Translations under genes and position numbers: made by a program | The notes under the pieces: generated by a model | The model's input: only the letters and a program-made list of their open reading frames with translations | The model's database searches: none | What the model was told of the DNA's origin: nothing | Shown here: positions 47,014 through 59,850 of the stretch, piece by piece | How positions within the stretch are numbered: position 1 is the stretch's first letter | Layout of the letters: each line of letters begins with the position of its first letter | Source of the DNA: Parietaria judaica | Lineage: Eukaryota > Streptophyta > Magnoliopsida > Rosales > Urticaceae | Assembly: GCA_954871525.1 (NCBI GenBank) | Contig: OX940865.1 | Coordinates: forward strand, 5,642,001-5,706,000 | Length of the DNA: 64,000 bases | Direction of reading: 5' to 3'

Positions 47014-47266
47014 TACACGTGGCAACGTCGAAGAGGGCGAGAAAATAAGTAGTCCCCGTAAAAAAATTAAAAATAAAATAAAATAAAAAAGACGTGGGAT
47101 TTTTTTTTTATAAGAAAGACGACATGGCGTGCCACGTAGATGTCCGCGTGTGAGTCAACACTGCCACATCATCATTTGACTAACAATCATCCAATTCGTT
47201 GGATGAAATTTTGTGATTAGAGTGATTAGTGCACAGTGGGGACTTTTGCCGTCGTTTTTGGTCATT
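46302..47266. mobile_element. MULE copy 1, truncated
   Basis: Begins GGGTAATTAGCGGCATAAGT after ATATAAATA and matches 55628-56565. It lacks the last 54 bases because the copia LTR (from its base 130) is joined at GGTCATTG. Confidence 0.85.
46948..47011. repeat. (GA)n microsatellite
   Basis: GA dinucleotide run of about 50-60 bases inside MULE copy 1. The same site in copy 2 (56276-56308) is about half as long. Confidence 0.95.
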
Positions 47267-49069
47267 GATTCCTTAGTTCATGAAGGATACAATTATGTTA
47301 TTATTATCACAACAGAGTCAATGTGAGGAAGAATTAATAATCATAATAAATGAACTTAAAATGTCCGTGACCTGATCAACTGGGTGGGAGCCCATTAATC
47401 GAAAAGGTCATTAATGTGACTAAGTGATAATCCTATTTTAGATTTTGTGTGTGTCACACTCACTAGAAGTGCATTAAGTATGAAGTGTCTTCATACTGGA
47501 CTGGACCTGACTTAAACTCCGGAAGTTATCATATAAGACCGTCACTGATAACTTGGAGTTGAGTCACTAGTAGATGATCAAATGGATATTCGATCTAAGT
47601 CCTGAGTGATCTTGAGTCCAAGCTGTTGACTTGATTGTTCTTTGATTTAACCGTTAAAGAATACAAAATATTAACGATGTTCCCAACACTATTATTTTGG
47701 GAACATGAAAGTCAGCAGTAAGGGTAGCTTGGTCATAGACATGGGCATCACACAGCTCTCTTTAGAGTGATGATGATTCCCTTGATTGTCGGTGGTGAGA
47801 AGTGAGAGATACCCATGCGCAACTTATGAATCGAAACCATAAGTGGGTTACTCATGATATTACTAACTGAGTCAAGGATGAAAATACAATGAGAGGCATA
47901 ACGGTAAAAACCGCCTGCTCATTTATGAATCATCAAGTGAAAGATCAATAACCCGAATTTGATTGTATCAATGGAAACCCTGCTATTATAAAAATGAATA
48001 ATATATACCGTATCACTAAAGAGTGCAGCCTCGGGTCTATAGTGGAATCACTTCGAGGTTTGACGAACAACTAGCAGTTCGTTGGAGCTTAAGTGATACG
48101 GGTCCATGGTCCCCAGGATAGCTCCGTAACGGATGATACGTACGTGATTAAAAGACATTCTGGATAATGTTTAATCATTCGGCTTGACTTATAAAACTGA
48201 AAGGTCTGTGTCAGACATCAGATAGTTTTATCGTTGGCGTGGCAAAAGTATCATATTTTGGTACACGAAATTAACTGACAAAAAGAAAGTTATAATTTAG
48301 ATTTTCTATCAGCACCATGTTGTTGGAAATTAAATTATAAGCAGCTTTGCTTTTTGAACCAAGTCATTTCGACTTACGGTTAGTGATTTATGGATTTTCT
48401 AAGTTTGTGATCGGTTCGATAAACTTTAAAATTAAATCACATGTCACGAATTTAAATGATGGTGTGGCACCATGACATTTTATGTGTCATATTTAGATCA
48501 GGATTTATTAATATAATTTAATTATTTGGATTTAATTATTAATATCTTATTAATAATTAATTAATAATTAATAGATTTACATTAATAAATGAAAATATAT
48601 ATTTATATATATTAATATGTGTAAATTTGAATTAGGGTTTGTTATATGAAACCCTAGTTAAATTCGAATGGCATGATTTGGTATTTCTATATTTGCGGCA
48701 TAAGTACCAAATGTTTTGGTATTTTGGCAAATCCCTAAAATCAATATTATACATTGGATCGGTTATGATTTAGTATCAACCGTTGGATTAGAATATTGAT
48801 AAATTCGAAATTAATAACTTGGTGACCAAATTCTATTTTTCGAATTTGATTAATTAATTGTATCCGTTGGATCGGTCTAAGATTTAATCTTTACCGTCGG
48901 ATTGAAAATTGATTAATTATATATATATATATCTATATATATTCGAATTATGGTTTAAGGATAAATTCGAAAAATGTTTTTAATAAATGTTTTTATCCTA
49001 AACTAATTTGATTCATTTGATCGGTTTTAAGAATCATCTCAACCGTTGGATCTAGATAATAATAATTCG

Positions 49070-49112
<43 letters not shown>

Positions 49113-49893
49113 AATTCGAATTTTATAATGATAAGAAGATAAAATTGGATTTTTGATTTATCTAAATCTTTCTTATTTAATTAAATCCCTAATTAATTAT
49201 ATCCATTGGATTTAGATGAGATTAAATCTGGACCATTGGATTGAGATAATTAATTATATTTAATTAATGGAATTCGGATTTAGGGAGGGAATATCTCCAA
49301 TTCGGTTACAGTTTTGAGCCTATAAATAGGAGGCTCATTCTACACATTTTTCACACCTTTCCCCAGAGAAAAATTCGAACTCTCCCTCTTCCTCAGGGTC
49401 TGCGAATTTTCTCTCTGATCTCTTTCTTCTGGTTCGGCTTAGGAGACTATTTCTCCGGAAGCTTAAAAAGAACCATCAGTTAAAGTTTTGCGACGGAGTC
49501 CTGCCGGCGAAGCCCACGCTTCGGTACAAGGATTCCAGGGGAATATCCCGGAAGATCACGGGAGATTCCCTCAGCACCGGCGGAGCCCTGCCCGATTCAG
49601 AGCGCGCAGCCGGAAATCGTCAAACGAGGTACGGCCTTATGCATTGGGTTAATAAATGCAAACATTTACTGCTTTCTATTTATTTCCTATTATGACTAGT
49701 TTATTAATAATGAGTTATGAATATTAAATTGCATAATATTTATCAGATCTTGGGATATGGTTATTATCCGATATTCGGACCGTTATACGGATAACAAGTT
49801 TTTCCGCTTGAAAATAATTTTTAAATGTTACCCGGACGGTTCGGAGGTATAAATCGAGATAATTATACGGAATCCGAGACGTGATTTCCAACA
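47266..49893 (+). mobile_element. Copia 5' LTR, first 130 bases missing
   Basis: Nearly identical to 57209-59850 of the intact solo LTR, including the TATA region (GCCTATAAATAGG near 49318), the CT-rich leader and the ATTCTCTC block, ending GTGATTTCCAACA at 49893. The first 130 bases are absent and no TSD borders it, so it is not a simple insertion end. Confidence 0.88.
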
Positions 49894-49895
49894 AT

Positions 49896-49908
49896 TGGTA
49901 TCAGAGCC
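49896..49908 (+). other. Primer binding site (initiator tRNA-Met)
   Basis: TGGTATCAGAGCC begins three bases after the LTR end. It is the usual complement of the 3' end of plant initiator methionine tRNA in copia elements, and marks the start of reverse transcription. Confidence 0.92.
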
Positions 49909-50059
49909 ATAGTTCAAGGATAAATAATTACATAATTTAATTAATGGGTTTAAAGAACGAATTATTTGATGAATAAATTAATAATTAAAATTGAAATTTA
50001 TTTCTAGATATTTTAATATTAATTTAATTAATTCCCGACCCGAAAGAATCGGACCGGAA

Positions 50060-50390
50060 AAATGGCCGGGCTGCTAGGCGCAGCCCAGTCCGTGGCAAGG
50101 GTTGACCAGGGGCTGCCGCTGCAGCCCCAGGGTCAAAACCCTAGTCGTCACGGGCCAGGCCCGTAGCGAAGCCCACGCCAGGGCGAGTCACAGGGCGAGA
50201 CCCTTGCGGGTTGCCCTGGCGCGCAGTGCCTGGGCCTCGCGCTCTGGCTTGCGGCCCACGCTGCCTGGCAGCGGAATGGGCCTGCGGGCCCAGCGCGAGG
50301 TGGGCGCTGCCCTGGCCTCTTTGGCTGGTTGGGCGTGGCTTCTCCTAGGGACGTGGGCCTGGGCTTAGGCCCGGAGGGCCCATGTACATA
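50060..50390. other. GC-rich island in copia leader
   Basis: Very G+C-rich (many GCCC, GGGC and CTGGC words) between AT-rich flanks. It resembles neither LTR nor coding sequence, and could be captured DNA. Confidence 0.7.
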
Positions 50391-50949
50391 ATTTTTAATT
50401 ATGGGTCGGAATTTATTCCGACCCGGATCCCTAGAAATAATTAATTATATTCATCATAGATATAATTTATTATAACCTATTTTCATAACACTTAAACATA
50501 GTGTCTATGTTTGGATCATTATTAATATGTCATATTTAGGATAGATATAAATAATAAAGAGTAAATGTAAATGTGTTTATTATGAGTCGGAAAAATTTCA
50601 ATCGTACAATCTTGCCTAAGGAAGAGGGAATCAAAAAAGGGGCCGGTTCACCATCCACTTCTGGGTGACCGGTTAGGACCCCTCCCATCGACCTGGAGAG
50701 CGTACGAATTGATCTATCACTACCGACAAAATAATAAACAGAATAAAAGGGGCTTATTTAATTACGTGTCGTAATAAATAAATCCAAAATATAAACCTTT
50801 AATGTGTCATTAATAGTTTATATATTAAGTTTTTATAACTTAGTAAAAGAAAGAAAAAACGTTATCTCCTAAAAACAATGGCAAGTATAGAATACATCAA
50901 AGGTCTCCATTATTACTAACACAAGGTCTGCTGACCACACCGCCTCGAG

Positions 50950-51305
50950 TCACCCTAGTGTGTCCATTCCCTAAGGAAGGTGTGCTTGTGGAAGGTTTGA
51001 CAACGTGATAGTTCCAAAAGAATATGGGGACGGAGGAATCTTGGAAATGGACCGCGATTCACCCTAGTGTGACCATTCCCTAAGGACGACGTTTCCAAGA
51101 GGATCCCGAGAACCAAAAATAATGGGTTAAGCTTGCACGGAAGTTGGTGCTTCCTGACCGTCTATGGTGATAGTTAATAATCATAGAGAACTTGGTGGTT
51201 CTTTTTATGAATATTAATTAATTTTATGACTAAAACTTAGTTTAACCAAACTACACGGTTGATACCGCGAGTCACCCTAGAGTGACCATGCCACTAAGGA
51301 CGGCA
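50950..51305 (+). repeat. Three copies of a ~35-bp block
   Basis: Blocks near 50955, 51055 and 51268 share GAGTCACCCTAGTGTG, then CCATTCCCTAAGGA, about 100 and 210 bases apart. Confidence 0.8.
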
Positions 51306-51456
51306 ACGACGTGAACAGTCGGTTAAATTATCACGAAATAGTTAAAGGGTTTATTTAACGTTTTACCCAGAACATGTTTGCATCATGTAACTATTTCAAA
51401 TAAAATATTTTCTAAAACATTCTACCTATAATAAAGTTTAATAAGTTTCTTTTTCA

Positions 51457-54400
51457 ATGCCAGTTAAGATGTCTTTCGACAAACAAGAAATGGAAAAGTC
51501 TACTCTGACGCTGATGTCTCAAAATCAAAGCAATCTGGTAAAAGTCACAAAATCCCTTAGCAAGCTGGCCATGAGTGGATCTTTGGAAAAACTTGGAATG
51601 GCAGATCAGAATGCTATAAACTCTTTGAACAAGAGGAAGAGAATCATTGGAAACCAGGAAGAATTCTTCCAGATTGGGAGTACAAGTAATGTTGATCGTT
51701 CAACATTAGAATCATGTTTCGTGGAAAGCTCATCCTTCAACTGGATCTTAGATTCAGGAGCAAACGCTCATGCGTGCAATTCTCTTCAGTCTCTTGACAA
51801 ATTGAAAGAGATAAATGAAGGACCAACTTTAAAAGTAGGAAACGGGGAATTTCTACAAGCAAAAGCGGTAGGAAATTTGCGACTGACATTGGGAAATAAG
51901 TATTTATTTGTTGATAATGTGTACTATTATCCAAATGTCTGCAGAAATATACTTTCTGCTTATCTGTTGTACAAACAAGGATATACTCTAAACTTTCGTG
52001 GATCCCATTGGGTCATCACAAAAGATGGAGTATATATTTGTACTGCTAAAGCAGAAAACGGATTATACATCCTAAGACCAGATTATGGTAGTTGTATGAA
52101 TACTGAGATGTTTAAATTGGCAATGCCAAAGTCAATTAAGAAACCCAAAATTGACAATGATGTTCAAACGTACCTGTGGCATTTAAGATTGGTTCATATT
52201 AATCTAGACAGGATAAACAGGCTGGTAAAGGATGGACCCCTTAAAGAACTAACAATCGGTTCTTTGCCTGTTTGTGAATCCTGTATATAGGCTAAAATGA
52301 CCAAAAGACCTTTTTCAATGAAAGGTCAAAGAGCCACTAAACCATTAGAACTCGTCCATTCTGATGTATGTGGTCCCATGAACATACAAGGAAGGGGAGG
52401 AATTGAATACTTTGTCACCTTTATTGACGATTATTCTAGATATGGTTACGTTTATCTCATGGCCAAAAAATCTGAAACCTTGGGTAAGTTCAGAGAATTT
52501 CTGGCAGAGTCTGAGAATCAACTAGGACTGTCATTGAAGTCTCTTCGATCTGATCGAGGGAGAGAATACCTAGATCATGAGTTTTGCGACCTATTGATCG
52601 AGAAAGGTATAACATCTCAACTAACTGCTCCTGGCACACCAGAACAAAATGGTGTTGCAGAAAGGAGAAATAGGACCTTATTAGAAATGGTAAGGTCAAT
52701 GTTAAGTTATTCATCGCTACCCAATTCATTCTGGGGATATGCTTTGTTGACGGCTACAAAAATTCTGAATGTTGTGCCATCAAAGTCTGTTTCTAAAACA
52801 CCCGTCGAATTATGGAATGGCAGAATACCAAGTCTACGACATTACAGAATTTGGGGATGTCCTGCACATGTGCGGACTGGAAACAAGAATAAATTGGAAT
52901 CACGAACGGAAGTTTGTCTGTTCGTAGGATATTCCAAAGAGACTAAAGGAGGTTTGTTTTATAGTCCAGAAAGCAAGAAAGTATTTGTCTCGACAAATGC
53001 TACCTTTCTGGAGGAAGATTATATGACAAACTTCAAGCCTCGAAGTAAAGTTATACTCGAGGAGCTGTCAGGTGACAAGGTCACAATATCTCCAACAGTG
53101 CCTGTTGTCGAAGATATAGTGGAAACCACGGTCCCAAATCAGAACCAAGGGGTACTCAGACGTAGTGGGAGGTTCAAAAGACCTGTTGAGCGCTACGAGC
53201 ACACCCAGTTGGAATTTCACCTAGCTGTTACAGACACTAGTGTTGAAGATCCCATAGGCTACAAACAAGCTATGGAGGATCCTGATAAGGGAGAATGGCA
53301 GGAAGCCATGAACTAAGAAATAGAATCAATGGATTCTAATGAAGTCTGGGAACTTGTAGACTTACCGGATGGTTTCAAAACCATTGGCTGTAAGTGGGTA
53401 TACAAGCGAAAGAGAGGAGTGGACGGGAAGGTTGAAACCTTCAAGGCTAGACTAGTGGCAAAGGGTTTTACCCAGAGGGAAGGTATTGATTTCAATGAGA
53501 CCTTCGCTCGAGTCGCTAAGTACAAGTCCATCCGGATTCTCATGGCCATAGCCTGTAGTCTCAATTATGAGATTTGGCAGATGGACGTCAAAACCGCATT
53601 CCTGAACGGGTACATTGACGAAAACATCTATATGGACCAACCAGAAGGGTTCGTGCAACAGGGTCAAGAAGGGAAAGTTTGTAGATTACTTAAATCCATC
53701 TATGGATTGAAGCAAGCTTCCAGATCCTGGAATCTGAGGTTTGATGAAACCATCAAAACCTATGAATTCATTCAAAATGTCACTGAGGCCTGCATCTATC
53801 AACTCAATGACGAAACCGTGGAAATTTTTCTTGTTCTGTACGTCGACGATATTCTTCTCATTGGAAACAGTGTGAAGAAGCTATCGGACGTAAAAGCGTG
53901 GCTATCTACGCAATTCCAAATGAAGGACATGGGAGAAGCCAGTTATGTTCTTGGGATCCGTATCTTCAGGGATCGCAACAACAGGCTTCTGGCCATATCG
54001 CAAGCAACTTACATTGATAAGGTGCTTGAACGTTTTGCAATGGCAAACTCCAAGGGAGGTAATTTACCGACCAGACATGGAGTGTTCCTTAGCAGGAAAC
54101 AATGCCCAACTTCTCCGGAAGAGCAAGATGTGATGAGGAGGATACCCTATGCTTCAGCAGTGAGAAGTCTGATGTACGCTATGCAGTGTACTAGGCCAGA
54201 CATCTGTTACGCTGTGGGAATTGTTAGCAGATACCAATCCAACCCTGGTATGGGTCACTGGACAGCAGTGAAGAACATTCTCAAGTATCTTCGGAGAACG
54301 AGAAACTATATGTTAGTGTTTTCAGGATCAGAAATGAATCCACTAGGATACACTGATTCAGACTTTATGTCTGATAGAGACGCGAGAAAATCGACGTCAG

Positions 54401-54824
54401 GAGCAGTGTACACCCTTGCTGGTGGAGCGATATTCTGGAGAAGCGTAAAGCAATCATGTATCGCAGATTCCACCATGGAAGCTGAATATGTGGCAGCTTG
54501 TGAGGCAGCCAAAGAATCAGTTTGGCTCAAGAATTTCTACATAGAACTGGGAGTTGTTCCAGATGTAGATGGGCCCAAACACTATACTGTGACAACAGTG
54601 GTGCGGTGGCAAATTCTAAAGAGCCCAGAGACCATAACAAGGCAAAACATATAGAACGCAAATACCATCTCATAAGAGAGATAGTGCGTCGTGGCGACGT
54701 AAGGGTTGTGAAAATATCCTCGGAAGACAATCTGGCTGATCCATTCACCAAGATGTTGACAGAGAAAATATTCAGGAGGCATCTGGAAAATATGGGTCTG
54801 AGAGACATGGGTCATCTTCTTTAA
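51457..54824 (+). pseudogene. Copia pol polyprotein, broken
   Basis: In order: a lysine-rich gag remnant; protease with active site DSGANAHA (residues about 98-105); integrase zinc finger (HLRLVHIN and CESC); integrase DDE (HSDVCGPM, RSDRGREY, PEQNGVAERRN); linker; reverse transcriptase (GCKWVYKRK, QMDVKTAFLNG, catalytic YVDDILL near 53840); RNase H (YTDSDF, STMEAEY, CDNSGAVANS) ending LADPFTKML. Two in-frame stops, TAG at 52288-52290 (replacing a Glu or Gln codon after CESCI) and TAA at 53314-53316, plus a one-base shift near 54575, divide it into four frames (51457-52290, 52297-53316, 53329-54654, 54522-54824). Catalytic residues are otherwise intact, so decay is recent. It cannot encode a working polyprotein and lacks gag. 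Confidence 0.93.
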
Positions 54825-54839
54825 GATTAAGTGGGAGAT
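54822..54839 (+). other. Polypurine tract
   Basis: AAGATTAAGTGGGAGAT directly precedes the 3' LTR start TGTTGG at 54840, the expected primer site for plus-strand synthesis. Confidence 0.85.
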
Positions 54840-55071
54840 TGTTGGACATGTGTGTCCTTAAACAAGATATTTTATCCAATTGTAAAAGATTATGACAAGT
54901 CGTTGAATAAAGATGATGCTTATTATGATAATCTTATCATAGTTTCTGGTAGAGTAAAATAGAATGTTTGATTCCTTAGTTCATAAAGGATGCAATTATG
55001 TTATTATTATCACAACAGAGTCATGTGAGGAATAATTAATAATCATAATAAATGAACTTATAACGTCTGGA
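54840..55071 (+). mobile_element. Copia 3' LTR, only first 232 bases
   Basis: Starts TGTTGGACATGTGTGTCC and matches the intact LTR until TATAACGTCTG, then jumps to the duplicated segment (GGAAGATCACGGG) that belongs to the end of the neighbouring solo LTR. The remaining 2.5 kb of this LTR is missing. Confidence 0.88.
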
Positions 55072-56271
55072 AGATCACGGGAGTTTCCCTCAGCATCGGC
55101 GGAGCCCTGCCAAAGTCAGAACGCGCAGCCGGAAGTCGTCAATGAGGTACGACCTTATGCATTGGGTCAATAAATTCAAAATTCCTTTTATTGTATTTAT
55201 TTATTTTCCATAGACATTAGATTTAATAATGTTGTTATGAAATTAATTGTGATAATTAAATTGCCAATTATTTATCCGGTCGCTTTATCCAAATTACTCG
55301 ATGTCAGTACGTTGTTACGGTGTAACTTTTCCGACCTAAAATTATTTTTGAAGTTACCCGGACGGACTGATGAGATCGGAATATTCGAGGTAATTTGGAC
55401 GGGATGTTAAAAGTATTTTTTAATGAATTTGCAATCGAGGCTATTTCGCTATTTTTAAAGGTAAATTGGCATATTAGTATATCCGATTTCCAATAAATGG
55501 CGTCGGAGCTGTATCCAATTTCCAACACTTATGCCGCAATTATGAAAAGACCAAAGTCAATCCACACGAATAGGTGCAGTTCCTCATTCCATTCCGTGGG
55601 ATAAAATCATTTACATATATATAAATAGGGTAATTAGCGGCATAAGTGGCCAAGGTTTTCGAATTTCCTTAGGCATGACGTCAATGTCTAAAAACGACGC
55701 CAAAAGTCCCCAATGTGCACTAATCACTTTAATCACAAAACTTCATCCAACTAATTGGATGGATATTAGTCAACTAATGATGTGGCAGTGTTGACCGCCA
55801 TACAGACAACCACATGGCATGCCACGTCATTTTTAATTTTTAATTTGTTTCCACATTATTATTTAATTAGTCGTGATATTGTTAATAAATACATAAATTT
55901 ATTTCATATATACTTTACTTTATTAAATTATCATAAGATGTAAGTATTTAAAACTCTCAAGTAGGATAATATTTACAACTTTAGTAGTATTTTCAACAAC
56001 TAACCGAAAATAAACTTATAAGTAGGATACTATTTACAACTTTAGTAGTATTTTCAACCACTACCCGAAAAATGACGGATAATAATCGAAAAGATATCTC
56101 ACATATTAATCGATATGTTTGTTATTTAAATTGTTATATCCATTACATTTTGACAACAAATACCTTTGATGTAGTAATTTAGTGCTTTGTTTATCTGGGT
56201 TTGGTCATGGTTCCAAAATACAAATACAAAATATTTTGATTACTTATTTGGATGACACGTGGGACAGCTTA

Positions 56272-56309
<38 letters not shown>

Positions 56310-56565
56310 TACACGTGGCAACGTGGGAGAGGGCGAGAAAATAAGTAGTCCCCGTAAAAAAATTAAAAATAAAATAAAATAAAAAAGACGTGGGAATTTT
56401 TTTTTTTTTAAGAAAGACGACATGGCGTGCCACGTAGATGTCCGCGTGTGAGTCAACACTCCCACATCATCATTTGACTAACAATCATCCAATTCGCCGG
56501 ATGGAATTTTGTGATTAGAGTGATTAGTGCACAGTGGGGACTTTTGCCGTCGTTTTTGGTCATTG
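55069..56565. repeat. Duplicated segment, copy 2
   Basis: Near-identical to 45742-47266. Unlike copy 1, it continues past the breakpoint into the intact end of the MULE and its TSD, so its right-hand junction is the original one. Confidence 0.9.
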
Positions 56566-56619
56566 GCATCATGCCTAAGGAAATTCGAAAACATTGGCAA
56601 CTTATGCCGCTAATTACCC
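55628..56619. mobile_element. MULE, complete, 9-bp TSD
   Basis: 992 bp with ends GGGTAATTAGCGGCATAAGT and the inverse, flanked by a perfect 9-bp duplication ATATAAATA at 55619-55627 and 56620-56628. The terminal inverted repeats extend over 100 bp (CGAATTTCCTTAGGCATGA, CAAAAGTCCCCA). It contains a (GA)n run (56276-56308) and no transposase. It is non-autonomous and inserted in the minus-strand copia LTR. Confidence 0.9.
56276..56308. repeat. (GA)n microsatellite
   Basis: Short allele of the GA run found in MULE copy 1. Confidence 0.95.
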
Positions 56620-57078
56620 ATATAAATATATATATATATATATTATAAATAAAAATCTATTAATTATTAATAATTAAATCCAAATAACTAAATTATATTA
56701 ATATTTTCTGATCTCAATATCACACATTAAAATTTCATGGTGCCACACCATCATTTAAAGTCGTGACATGTGATTTAATTTCATAGTTTATCGTACCGAA
56801 CACAAACTTAGAAAATCCATAAATCACAAACCGTAAGTCGGAATGACTTGGTTCAAAAAGAAAAGTTGCTTAGAATTTAATTTACATCATAATGGTGCTG
56901 ATAGAAAATCTAAATTCTATATTTCTTTTTATCAGTTAATTCCGTGTACCAAAATATGGTACTTTTGCCACGCTGGCGATAAAACTATCTGACATCTGCA
57001 AAAGACCTGTCAGTTTTATAAGTCGAGCCAAATGATTAAACATTATCCATAATGTATTTTAATCACGTACGTATTATC

Positions 57079-59020
57079 TGTTGGACATGTGTGTCCTTAA
57101 ACAAGATATTTTATCCATTTGTAAAAGATTATGACAAGTCGTTGAATAAAGATGATGCTTATTATGATAATCTTATTATAGTTTCTGGTAGAGTAAAATA
57201 GAATGTTTGATTCCTTAGTTCATGAAGGATACAATTATGTTATTATTATCACAACAGAGTCAATGTGAGGAAGAATTAATAATCATAATAAATGAACTTA
57301 AAATGTCTGTGACCTTATCAACTGGGTGGGAGCCCATTAATCGTATAAGGTCATTAATGTGACTAAGTGATAATCCTATTCTGGATTTTGTGTGTGTCAC
57401 ACTCACTAGAAGTGCATTAAGTATGAAGTGTCTTCATACTGGACTGGATCTGACTTAAACTCCGGAAGTTATCATATAAGACCGTCACTGATAACTTGGA
57501 GTTGAGTCACTAGTAGATGATCAAATGGATATTCGATCTAAGTCCTGAGTGATCTTGAGTCCAAGTTGTTGACTTGATTGTTCTTTGATTTAACCGTTAA
57601 AGAATACGAAATATTACCGCTGTTCCCAACACTATTATTTTGGGAACATGAAAGTCAGCAGTAAGGGTAGCTTGGTCATAGACATGGGCATCACAGAGCT
57701 CTCTTTAGAGTGATGATGATTCCCTTGATTATCGGTGGTGAGAAGTGAGAGATACCCATGCGCAACTTATGATCGAAACCATAAGTGGGTTACTCATGAT
57801 ATTACTGACTGAGTCAAGGATGAAAATACAATGAGAGGCATAACGGTAAAAACCGCCTGCTCATTTATGAATCATCAAGTGAAAGATTAATAACCCGAAT
57901 TTGATTGTATCAATGGACACCCTGCTATTATAAAAGGGAATAATATATACCGTATCACTAAAGAGTGCAGCCTCGGGTCTATAGTGGAATCACTTTGAGG
58001 TTTGACGAACAACTAGCAGTTCGTTGGAGCTTAAGTGATACGGGTCCATGGTCCCCAGGATAGCTCCGTAACGGATGATACGTACGTGATTAAAATACAT
58101 TCTGGATAATGTTTAATCATTCGGCTTGACTTATAAAACTGAAAGGTCTGTGTCAGACATCAGATAGTTTTATCGTTGGTGTGGCAAAAGTATCATATTT
58201 TGGTACACGAAATTAACTGACAAAAAGAAAGTTAGAATTTAGATTTTCTATCAGCTCCATGTTTTTGGAAATTAAATTCTAAGCAGCTTTGCTTTTTGAA
58301 CCAAGTCATTTCGACTTACAATTAGTGATTTATGGATTTTCTAAGTTTGTGATCGGTTCGATAAACTTTGAAATTAAATCACATGTCACGAATTTAAATG
58401 ATGGTGTGGCACCATGATATTTTTATGTGTGATATTGAGATCAGGATTTATTAATATAATTTAATTATTTGGATTTAATTATTAATATCTTATTAATAAT
58501 TAATTAATAATTAATAGATTTATATTAATAAATGAAAATATATATTTATATATATTAATATGTGTAAATTCGAATTAGGGTTTGTTATATGAAACCCTAG
58601 TTAAATTCGAATGGCATGATTTGGTATTTCTATATTTGCGGCATAAGTACCAAATGTTTTGGTATTTTGGCAAATCCCTAAAATCAACATTATCCATTGG
58701 ATCGGTTATGATTTAGTATCAACCGTTGGATTAGGATATTGATAAATTCGAAATTAATAACTTGGTGACCAAGTTCTATTTTTCGAATTTGATTAATTAA
58801 TTGTATCTGTTGGATCGGTCTAAGATTTAATCTTTACCGTCGGATTGAAAATTGATTAATTATATATATATATATATATATATCTATATATATTCAAATT
58901 ATGGTTTAAGGATAAATTCGAAAAATGTTTTTAATAAATCTTTTTATCCTAAACTAATTTGATCCATAAGATCGGTTTTAAGAATCATCTCAACCGTTGG
59001 ATCTAGATAATAATAATTCG

Positions 59021-59069
<49 letters not shown>

Positions 59070-59850
59070 AATTCGAAATTTATAATGATAAGAGGTTAAG
59101 ATTGGATTTTTGATTTATCTAAATCTTTCTTATTTATTTAAATCCCTAATTAATTATATCCATTGGATATAGATGAGATTAAATCTGGACCATTGGATTG
59201 AGATAATTACTTATATTTAATTAATGGAATTCGAATTTAGGGAGGGAATATCTCCAATTCGGTTACAGTTTTGAGCCTATAAATAGGAGGCTCATTCTAC
59301 ACATTTTTCACACCTTTCCCCAGAGAAAAATTCGAACTCTCCCTCTTCCTCAGGGTCTGCGAATTTTCTCTCTGATCTCTTTCTTCTGGTTCGGCTTAGA
59401 AGACTATTTCTCCGGAAGCTTAAAAAGAACCATCAGTTAAAGTTTTGCGACGGAGTCCTGCCGGCGAAGCCCACGCTTCGGTACGAGGATTCCAGGAGAA
59501 TATCCCGGAAGATCACGGGAGATTCCCTCAGCACCGGCGGAGCCCTGCCCAATTCAGAGCGCGCAGCCGAAAATCGTCAAACGAGGTACGGCCTTATGCA
59601 TTGGGTTAATAAATGCAAACATTTACTGCTTTCTATTTATTTCCTATTATGACTAGTTTATTAATAATGAGTTATGAATATTAAATTGCATAATATTTAT
59701 CAGATCTTGGGATATGGTTATTATCCGATATTCGGACCGTTATACGGATAACAAGTTTTTCCGCTTTAAAATAATTTTTAAATGTTACCCGGACGGTTCG
59801 GAGGTATAAATCGAGATAATTATACGGAATCCGAGACGTGATTTCCAACA
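57079..59850 (+). mobile_element. Solo copia LTR, TSD TTATC
   Basis: Complete 2772-bp LTR, TGTTGGACATGTG to ATTTCCAACA, flanked by TTATC at 57074-57078 and 59851-59855. The flanks join into the minus-strand LTR (ATGATACGTACGTG region), confirming a simple insertion. It is almost identical to the 5' LTR at 47266-49893. It has an AT run at 59028-59066 and a TATA box near 59279. No internal sequence remains. Confidence 0.93.
59028..59066. repeat. (AT)n microsatellite
   Basis: AT run in the solo LTR. The same run occurs in the copia 5' LTR at 49074-49110. Confidence 0.9.

Larger units (their letters stand above)
45742..47266. repeat. Duplicated segment, copy 1
   Basis: Covers the last 460 bases of the solo LTR, a piece of the minus-strand LTR and most of the MULE. 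It is repeated almost unchanged at 55069-56565. Differences are a few substitutions and the length of the GA run (46948-47011 here). Confidence 0.9.
49909..51456 (+). other. Copia leader / missing gag
   Basis: About 1.5 kb with no capsid reading frame and no CCHC zinc knuckle. It holds a GC-rich block at 50060-50390 (the frame 50102-50368 there is a composition artefact) and three related blocks with CACCCTAGTGTGACCATTCC (listed separately). The gag gene expected between the PBS and protease is essentially absent. Confidence 0.65.

Noticed and set aside
46856..47086. Glu/Arg repeat protein frame
   Set aside because: Produced by the (GA)n microsatellite inside the MULE.
50102..50368. 88-codon Arg/Ala-rich frame
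   Set aside because: Explained by the GC-rich island in the copia leader; no zinc knuckle or capsid feature.
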